Assembly (NCBI RefSeq): GCF_904849725.1
Contig: NC_058519.1
Coordinates: 536,618,316 to 536,682,315 of the forward strand
Reading direction: 5' to 3'
DNA length: 64,000 nt
Source of the DNA: Hordeum vulgare subsp. vulgare
Lineage: Eukaryota > Streptophyta > Magnoliopsida > Poales > Poaceae
Of this stretch, positions 56,914-64,000 are shown piece by piece; the stretch's first letter is position 1, and every line of letters begins with the position of its first letter. The position numbers and the translations under genes were made by a program. The notes under the pieces were generated by a model that had not been told where the DNA came from, searched no databases, and saw only the letters and a list, made by a program, of their open reading frames with translations.

Positions 56914-59738
56914 ATGGCCGCCGGGCGCCACGGAGGCTACAGGGACTACGAGGCCAGAGAGCGGGAGCCCGACGCCGAGGCTGCCAGGAGGAGCCAGAGC
57001 CTCGGCGACCGCCACCGGAGCGACGCCGACCGCCGCCGCGACGGTGGCCGCAGCGGCGGTGGCAGGGAATTCTCCAACGGATACGGCCACCGCCGCTCGC
57101 ACCCGCCCAAGAGCCGCCTCTCCACGAGGCTTGGGGACCGGGAACCCGGCGAGGTGCTCAGTGGGAGCGCGTCAGATGACTCTGGTGGGAGGTCAGGCAG
57201 AGCGACGGGGGAGAATATCATGTCCAGTTCTAGCAGGGAGGGTGAGGTGGCGGTGGGGGCGCCTGCTGCCCCGTCGCCCAGTAAAAAGAGGAAATTTTCG
57301 CCCATAATTTGGGACAGGGATAGCCCAAAGCCGCCGCAGTTACATCCTGGTGCAGTGGCTGTGAAGGGAGTGGTGGAATCCTCATCTGCTGATGCAGCAA
57401 GTGACCAGAAAGTGGTGCAAGCCGCTTCTGCCGAACTCCCTCCCCCTCCCCCTCTGCCTCCACAGGGGCACATCCCAGAGAGGTTGGTCGTGGAGAATTC
57501 ACCAATGGATGTAGACCTTGCCGTTGATACCGAGGACACTGAGCAGTTGCACGAGCCAGAGGATAGCAAGGTGCTTGAGGTAGAGGAGAGTAAAGTAAAG
57601 GAGGAAGAGGAGATCAAAGTAAAGGAGGAAGAGGAGTACCCAACAATGAGGAACATATCAACTTCAAGGTGGGCAGGTGCTAATGATGACGACGAGGAGG
57701 GTGTAACACTGAGGAAGAAGAAAGGCATATCTCCTGCGGATTCCGCTGAGCTAGGGCAGGGTAAGAAGACTCCTAGTCCAGAACTTGGGGAGGTTGTGAC
57801 CAGTGATATGTCTGGACGGAGGACCATATCAAGGTCATCTGATTCAGGGAGAATGGGTAACGACGACAAGGAAGATTTGGAATTAGGTAAAGGTGACTAC
57901 ATGGATGTTGATCGAGGGGAGGCTAGCGTTAATGGTTCAGCTAATCGTCCATCTTCTGATTCGGAGGATGAAGTGCGGAGGTCTGAAACCCCTGAGCCAG
58001 TGAAGCCGGCCCATCGATGTATCAATATGCTGCAAGGTTGCAGAAGTGTTGATGTGTTTGAGAGGCTCAACAAGATTAATGAAGGCACCTATGGTGTTGT
58101 GTATCGAGCAAAGGATAAGAAGACTGCTGAGATTGTTGCATTGAAGAAGGTCAAGATGGAAAAGGAGAGAGAAGGTTTCCCGTTGACCTCTCTTAGGGAA
58201 ATCAACATCCTTTTATCTTTCCATCACCCTTCAATTGTTGATGTTAAGGAAGTAGTAGTTGGCAGTAGTCTTGATAGTATTTTTATGGTGATGGAGTACA
58301 TGGAGCATGATCTTAAGGGTGTCATGGAGAAAATGAAGCAGCCTTATACCCAAAGTGAGGTCAAATGCTTAATGCTTCAGCTATTAGAGGGTGTAAAATA
58401 TCTTCATGACAATTGGGTACTTCATAGGTAATGGTTGGCTTCCCTTTTGTTCTTGTTCTTCAGATATTATCTAACCAGGTTCCGATGTTGGCTATGTACT
58501 GATGATATGCATCTCATTTATTCCAGAGATTTGAAGACTTCAAATCTATTGCTGAATAACCGCGGTGAGTTGAAAATATGTGATTTTGGACTGTCTCGTC
58601 AATATGGGAGCCCGCTAAAACCTTATACTCAATTGGTTGTGACTTTGTGGTACAGGTAGGTCACCAGCCAACATCAGATTCCCACAGCAGCGCTTTGACT
58701 ACCTTAATTTTTCACTGTAAGTTCTTTTATTTATAAATCACACTAACGTCTGTTTCTCCTCCTTGGCTACAGGTCACCTGAACTATTGCTAGGAACAAAG
58801 GAATACTCTACTGCTATTGACATGTGGTCCGTGGGCTGCATTATGGCAGAGCTTCTTGCCAAAGAACCGCTGTTCAATGGAAAAACAGAGTTTGAACAGC
58901 TAGACAAGGTACTTCATTTGTCTTATGTATGCTTTCCATGCATGTCTCACATTGCACATTCTTCTATGTTGCTGATAGCTATAGCCGTTGATATAGATAT
59001 GTATTCAGTGATAGCTTATGGTGAAGCTACTTTTCTTGTAGATATTTAGAACACTTGGCACACCTAATGAGAAGATATGGCCTGGTTATGCCAAGTTACC
59101 TGGTGTCAAAGTCAACTTTGTTAAACAACCGTATGTTTCTTATACCTGCTTTTGTTGTTTCTCCACTGAGCGTATATCATTGTATGATTGCATCATATTT
59201 TGATTTATTTTTTCTGCAGGTACAACAGATTAAGGGATAAGTTCCCAGCTGCGTCTTTTTCTGGGCGTCCAAACCTATCTGAAGCTGGTTTTGATCTGTT
59301 GAATAAGCTCTTAACTTATGATCCCGCAAAGGTAAAATTAATACTCTTCAATGGCACTCGTGCTACACGAATCTTGCATTGTCATTCCTTTACGCTTCAT
59401 TGTCATTTATATTACTGACTAAGCACACTTGACTTTCTTGTACAGCGTATATCAGCTGAGGTTGCATTGGAGCATCCATGGTTCTGTGAAGTACCTCTAC
59501 CTAAGTCAAAGGACTTCATGCCGACATTTCCAGCTCTAAACGAACTGGACAGGTATTTTTTTTACCCATTAGTTTTGCATATCCCATGCTTATTAACATT
59601 TATGTTCAATAGTACATTTATATCTAATGTTATAAAATATACAGGCGTACCAGACGGTATATGAAGAGTCCTGATCCTCTAGAGGAGCAGCGGTTGAAAG
59701 AACTGCAAGCAAAAGGCAACCGTGGCCTTTTTGGCTGA
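56914..59738 (+). CDS. CDKG-2: Cyclin-dependent kinase G-2 (CDK11/PITSLRE-like)
   Basis: Seven exons: 56,914-58,427; 58,527-58,655; 58,773-58,908; 59,042-59,130; 59,220-59,331; 59,446-59,552; 59,645-59,738. All introns are GT-AG and the joined frame gives 726 residues. The start [18 protein letters not shown] and end RGLFG agree with my memory of rice CDKG-2. The N-terminal ~380 residues are hydrophilic, with an Arg/Ser-rich part, a KKRK nuclear signal (124-127) and acidic repeats (226-241). The kinase domain (about 381-673) has loop NEGTYG (389-394), Lys411, cyclin-binding helix PLTSLRE (423-429), HRD (504-506), DFG (524-526) and SPE (549-551; rice has APE as I recall). The family is nuclear, pairs with L-type cyclins and phosphorylates splicing factors; in Arabidopsis it affects splicing and flowering. 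All catalytic residues are present, so I expect an active Ser/Thr kinase. Confidence 0.95.
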
Positions 59739-60240
59739 GCTCAAACCGCTTGCTTGGGTTTTTGTTCGTACTGACTGCTATGCTTCAACCTGAATCAGTG
59801 AGGTCAGATGGCTTCTGAGGTGAGATGTGCCATGGACATGAAGTATCAGATCTTCTTGGTGTCTACAAGCAACTGACAGCGTTCTTTAGCAGGCTTTGTG
59901 CTTAGTGACTTGTGGCCCATCATAGAATTCTTTTCACAGGATTAGCACTCCTCCCAGATTGATCATGAAAGCAAATCTAACCTGCCTCCATCGTAAGGTT
60001 TGGCCTGTTGGCTTTATTGGCTACACACTTACACTTGTTTCACCTTTGGAACCTCTGTATGTAAAATATTCCAGATTGGTACGTTGTAAACAATGCTCAG
60101 TGTGTTGGATTTACAATAAGATTATAAGAATCTATCATTTTTTCTCTGCTCCTATAGTGCTCTTTTCTTTTGATCTTTGCATTTTGTTTGCAAGAAATGA
60201 AAGTGCCGAAGGGGAAGGATGCCTTTAGCTTTTCTTCAGG
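59739..60240 (+). other. 3' UTR region of the CDKG-2 gene
   Basis: About 400-450 bases after the stop with T-rich stretches. Candidate near-upstream elements for polyadenylation include AATAAG at 60,115-60,120 and AATGAAA near 60,195. The exact 3' end cannot be fixed without transcript data. Confidence 0.45.
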
Positions 60241-61950
60241 AAATCACGGACAGTAATACAACTTGAAAGGTAAATATATTCAAGAGTCGTTTACCTCAAG
60301 AGATGTACTGCTGATTAAAAATTGATGAATACATGTTCTGAAAGATCATCTATACCCAAGGGCTCTGTTTTAGTATTCATAAAGAAACAGCGTCTTAAAT
60401 CTTAATCATGTCCGTAGTGTTATGAACTTCCAATTCTGAAAAAGATGAAAAAGAAGAGAATGGCAGAGAGAAGGAAGAAAAGTGCAAAACATTACTTAAA
60501 TGAGGACCCAGCCTGGATGGGTGTATTCTCTTTTCCACCTTGACGATGTATACTAGTCTGTGTTGGTACCTAATTATCTTACAAACATTGTATTATTCAC
60601 CAAGAATTCCTTTATCTGAGCTGTTCTTGCATTCTCGTGCATCATATGTCAATCGATTTAGGATACAAGTGAAGAATTATATGTTTCTTTAGTCACTCTT
60701 TGCGATGCTTTCTATTTTATATTTATCGTGCCATTTTGACACGCATGTATTTGCCAAGCAAATTGAGAACATGAAGGGGGCACTTGGATTTCATTTCTAT
60801 CCGGTAGTTAGTCTACAATGTCCGTTCTACGAAGCTGGTTACTTGCCCATGACAAGATCGAAAATCAGGGATATCTCTTCTTGAGCAATGTTGTTCGCTT
60901 GTTAAGTTCTCCCCCCCATGTCGTCTTTGTGTGTAAATTTGCTGTTCTGTGCTATGTTGTTTGCATTTGGTGATAACTACTTGTACATTCTGCTCAAGTA
61001 CTAGAGAGTTGGTTGAACTTACTACAACTGTTCTATCTGTGACACGTCTGCAGCTTAAGCTGTGGCTGCTTCAAGAGGAAGCTTGATGGCCGCCAGCTTG
61101 TTGTACCTAAGTGACTAAATTTTGTGGGAGGTCTTGAAGTGTGTTCATCTGTTACTTAAGTGAGCCATAGTGGTCACTGGTCAGTCTACTATCCTTCCTT
61201 GTTTATTAATGCACCATATTCATCTAACTGTTTTCGCGGACGGCATCTGTTATTTGTTTGTATGGAGGTATGGTTTTTGTTGAACATTCATTTCTGCCTT
61301 TCCCATATGGCCGACACTTTGTTTTCTATTCGAAATGCCTCCTTGACTGATTAAATGCTTGTTTACACTCCACCACGAAATTGAGGCTATTTAGATTAGG
61401 GATGGAGGTCAAAATTAGGCTGAAATACTAGTGTTGCGTGCTCTCTGTTCCCCAGTTTTGTTATGGTAGCCTTTTTTTTAGAAGGTAGCCTGGTTGCTTT
61501 GATGGGCCACATTCGGAGCAAACTTTTGACATGCTCTTTTTGGATGCATAACTGCTTATGGTTCTTTATGTTCTTGTAGTGGTGTTTTTCTTGTCATGGG
61601 TTTAAATGAGCTGCCCTTGCCACCACAAATGTTCAATTGTTACTTGCTGCTTCATTCTATGTGGCGTTGGTGGTTCGGAGTTTTTGTGTTGTTGAAGCTA
61701 TTGCTTTGAATGTGATAGTCTCATGCAATTGTTTTAGTTTTAGTTTTAGCTGCCTTGCGGAAGCTCTTGCCGATTTGTTTGCCTCTTATTTTAGTTTCAG
61801 TTGTCTTGCTGAAGATATATATCAGCCCATCAGCAGGCTCGAGTGTGTTTTTGCGATATAAGCATTTGTGTAGTTGCAGTGGTGTCGGCAAGCAGAATAG
61901 AAAGATTGTAGTGGTATCAGCGCACAGAATGGAAAGATAGAAACTAAGGT
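60241..61950. other. Intergenic region, nothing recognised
   Basis: Mixed-composition sequence without long ORFs, repeats or TE termini that I can identify. A short tandem TTTTAG run lies at about 61,734-61,750. Confidence 0.5.
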
Positions 61951-61953
61951 CTA

Positions 61954-62113
61954 CTCCCTCTGTTCACAGATATAAGCCGTTTCAGAAATTTGAGTATGGA
62001 TTATATACGGACTGAAATGAATGAACAAACACATTAAAATGTGCCTATATACATTCAAATTAGAAAATAGTTAGAACATCCCAGGATTGGACTTGAATTA
62101 TCGATGGAGGTAG
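61954..62113. mobile_element. Stowaway-type MITE (degenerate)
   Basis: Begins CTCCCTCTGTTCACAGATATAAG and ends GATGGAGGTAG between TA dinucleotides (61,952-61,953 and 62,114-62,115), ~160 bases. It resembles the Triticeae Stowaway family Thalos from memory. Confidence 0.65.
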
Positions 62114-62345
62114 TACATTATAACCTATGACTGAGGCTGGTAGAGTGGGGTTTTTGTTGGTGGGTACACATGCAATCGTTTTATACACATGCAATAGTTT
62201 TATTTGTTTGATTTGACAAAGTTTTGGAGTACTTTATTTTTTGCCCGGACCTCGTGAGCGCCATTACGTCACGACAAAGCAGCATTTGTTGCCAATTTAA
62301 AAGGTTTTTTATTTTGATTTTGATTTTTTCCGGGTTTTACTGCTA

Positions 62346-62485
62346 CTCCCTCTGTTCCTAAATACTCTTTTCGTTCGAAAATACTTGCCGGAGAAATGAA
62401 TGTATCTAGATGTAGTTTACTTCTAAATACATTCATTTTGGCAGTTTAAGTCGTTAAACTGCCAAAACGTCTTATATATAGCACG
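62346..62485. mobile_element. Stowaway-type MITE fragment
   Basis: CTCCCTCTGTTCCTAAATAC after a TA (62,344-62,345) is a Stowaway terminus. Internal AAACTGCCAAAACGTCTTATAT is also typical. The right terminal inverted repeat is missing. Confidence 0.55.
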
Positions 62486-62503
62486 ATGCTTCTTTGGTAT
62501 GTA

Positions 62504-62765
62504 CTCTTTTCATTTCACAATGTAGTGTGTCCGTGCTTTTCAATATTCATATTTGATCATGAATTTAACCAACGAATATTCATATTTGATCATGAATTTA
62601 ACCAACGAGACCTACCGTGACGGGAGCATAAATTAAACCACTGTATTCGTATTTTCGATATGAATTCGTTGGTATAATTTTTGTTCCCACCGCAATCGGT
62701 TTTGTTGATCAAATTTATAGTCAAATTTCAAGCTCGAAAACCGAGGATGCACTAGAACGGAGGAA
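62504..62765. mobile_element. Stowaway-like MITE with internal duplication
   Basis: Left end CTCTTTTCATTTCACAATG and right end GCACTAGAACGGAGGAAG are imperfect inverted repeats flanked by TA (62,502-62,503, 62,766-62,767). A perfect 33-base tandem duplication lies inside (62,542-62,574 and 62,575-62,607). Confidence 0.55.
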
Positions 62766-63171
62766 GTACCTTATATCGCTCGCTGGGCGTGGACTGTCAT
62801 AGTGCCATTCCGTGTCTTTGTTGCGCTCCCCGCTGAGCTCGTCTTGTGCTGCCATGGTTTAGTAATCTTGTTGCTCACCCATTGGCGTGGGCATGTGTAG
62901 ACTCCGTTATCTGCAGGTCGACGTGGAGGGTCTGGATGCCCAGCCAAGCAAGGAGCGCGCGCAACATCGGTGGTAATTCGGTCTGGGTGACTGAAGCAGC
63001 ACTACACTCCGATGCAGCGCACTTTGGGTGTGATTATTTACATGTAACGTAAATATGTTTATTAGTTAGAGAAGAATCAAATACTCCTTCCATCCCATGA
63101 GTGTGCATATATGGTTACTCCAAGAACGTTTGACGGCGAGACAGTAAAATGTGGCCTGCTCACGAACCTTA

Positions 63172-63289
63172 GGCCTTGTTTGGTTTTTCGAAATTTAAAG
63201 ATCTTTGGAGAGGATTGAAAGGTATTAAATTTCCTACAAGTCAAAATTCACTTTAATCTTCGTGTGGGAGAGATTAACCAAACAAGTCC
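63172..63289. mobile_element. Tourist-type MITE
   Basis: Starts GGCCTTGTTTGGTT and ends AACCAAACAAGTCC (near-perfect inverted repeats), flanked by TTA at 63,169-63,171 and 63,290-63,292. The 118-base length and 3-base TTA duplication are typical of Tourist (PIF/Harbinger) MITEs. Confidence 0.75.
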
Positions 63290-63295
63290 TTAGAG

Positions 63296-63480
63296 CAACT
63301 TCAACGGGGCGACCTATTCCGTCCGCCGTCGTCCGTTCGGGTCAGCGTGAACAAAAAAAATGGCCAAACATGCTGACTGATTGCTAAAATGCGTCCGCGC
63401 CGACCCATTTTTGGCCCAAATATGGGATTGAAATGCGTCGGCGTGGACGCGCGTCGGTGTCCGTCCCCAACCACCGCAGT
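63296..63480. repeat. Dispersed repeat, GC-rich, unclassified
   Basis: CGTCCGCGCCGACCCATTTT and GTCGGCGTGGACGCGCGTC are motifs I associate with a common small Triticeae repeat. Boundaries are not defined. Confidence 0.35.
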
Positions 63481-63491
63481 CAACCTAATTT

Positions 63492-64000
63492 ATGACGGGC
63501 ACCATCCTCGGGCCCATGCATCGGCGACCGTGGCTGACCTTTTTTATTTCGAGCGTGCGGTGGGTTCCCCCACCCGCTTTCAGAACCCGTCCCCACCTCG
63601 CCACCTTCTCAGCGATCGAAACCCTAGCCCACCATGGCCGCGGCTTCCCAAACAAGAGCAAGGCCCCGCTCTTTCCCCGCGCCACCTCCCCGTCGTCTTC
63701 TTTCCGGCCTCGCCAGCGCGTGAGCGTCTCGGTGCACCAAGCGCGGTGGCACTCGGAGCACGGTGTCGCACTCCCTTACCCCGACGTCACACTGCCGCAC
63801 GGCTGGCACCTGGATCCGGAGAGGATTCCGGTGCCGACCATGCCGCGGTCAACACGGGTGCATCTGGAGGAGGTGACGAAGCGGCGGCGTCTGCTGACGA
63901 CGGAGCAGTGACGAGACCTCACATACGTGACCGACTCCCCTAACTGGGAGGTGTGGTTCGCGGTGGAGCACGAGCAGCAACGCGGCCGTGGCGTGCGCCA
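63492..64000 (+). pseudogene. Broken ORF running off the right edge
   Basis: The frame is open from 63,492 to a TGA at 63,909-63,911 and continues in the same frame to the window end (DSPNWEVWFAVEHEQQRGRG). A coding-like stretch is recognisable from about 63,650 (FPNKSKAPLFP, then RWHSEHGVALPYPDVTLPHGWHLD). The ATG at 63,634 is in another frame, so the start is probably lost by a small deletion. I recall similar Trp/Arg/Glu-rich proteins in many copies in Triticeae genomes but know no function. The stop fits a CGA to TGA change. Confidence 0.35.

Noticed and set aside
56441..57307. 288-codon frame overlapping the CDKG-2 start
   Set aside because: It is in another frame of the GC-rich 5' UTR and exon 1; the CDKG-2 frame is supported by conserved protein sequence and splicing.
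56946..57869. 307-codon minus-strand frame opposite CDKG-2 exon 1
   Set aside because: Ser/Leu-rich shadow of the acidic and Ser-rich coding strand; no promoter or domain.
63080..63130. Possible further Stowaway end (CTCCTTCCATCCCATGAGTG)
   Set aside because: No second terminus or TA pair could be found, so it is not supported as an element.

Overview
The window is nuclear DNA of a grass, most likely from the wheat/barley tribe (Triticeae). This rests on recognising Triticeae-type LTR retrotransposon termini (Athila-lineage LTRs starting TGATACGTC, a Copia LTR starting TGTTGGAAATATGCCC, a Gypsy LTR starting TGAGGGAGT), Stowaway and Tourist MITEs, and one seven-exon gene whose product I recognise as the grass CDKG-2 protein kinase. 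No CRISPR array, tRNA or rRNA gene was seen. Family names are from memory and were not checked by search.

Left nest (1-24,160). A degenerate Angela/BARE-like Copia element (A, 15,514-23,197) carries a minus-strand Athila-type Gypsy element (C, 10,958-15,513, broken gag-protease-RT) in its 5' LTR. C is interrupted by a plus-strand non-autonomous Athila-type element (B, 1,245-10,957). B holds a solo LTR (2,182-5,798, 5-bp duplication ATTTA), and its 5' LTR is cut by the 3' end of a Tat-like Gypsy element (T, 1-1,244) with an antisense ORF. A itself lies in an LTR-like sequence (23,198-24,160).

Middle (24,160-35,329). The 3' end of a Sirevirus-like Copia element (env-like ORF plus 3' LTR) is followed by an inverted fragment of a related LTR. 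Element D (28,039-35,062, duplication GGTCC) sits in that fragment; D has the same backbone as B.

Right nest (35,330-55,885). A truncated Gypsy element (G, gag and protease only) is split by E (36,231-52,963, same family as D). E is split by F (39,675-49,544, duplication GTGTG), a non-autonomous Athila-type element with gag-protease and an Athila-ORF1-like gene but no RT, RNase H or integrase. Just upstream of that second gene F has a diverged, same-strand LTR-like segment and a plausible intron, which looks like an internal promoter unit.

Genic end (55,886-64,000). The only ordinary gene is the CDKG-2 orthologue (CDS 56,914-59,738, 726 aa, reading frame joined and checked across six GT-AG introns). 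MITEs (Stowaway, Tourist) lie downstream, and a broken repetitive ORF runs off the right edge.

How parts relate: B, C, D, E and F share TGAT-type LTR ends and a primer site complementary to the 3' end of tRNA-Asp. C is the only one with visible RT, so B, D, E and F would need polymerase in trans from an intact relative. I found no convincing new host system. The most unusual structures are the regularly spaced PBS-like repeats in the LTR ends, the internal LTR-like unit of F, and the conserved hairpins and PPT copies of the B/D/E family.
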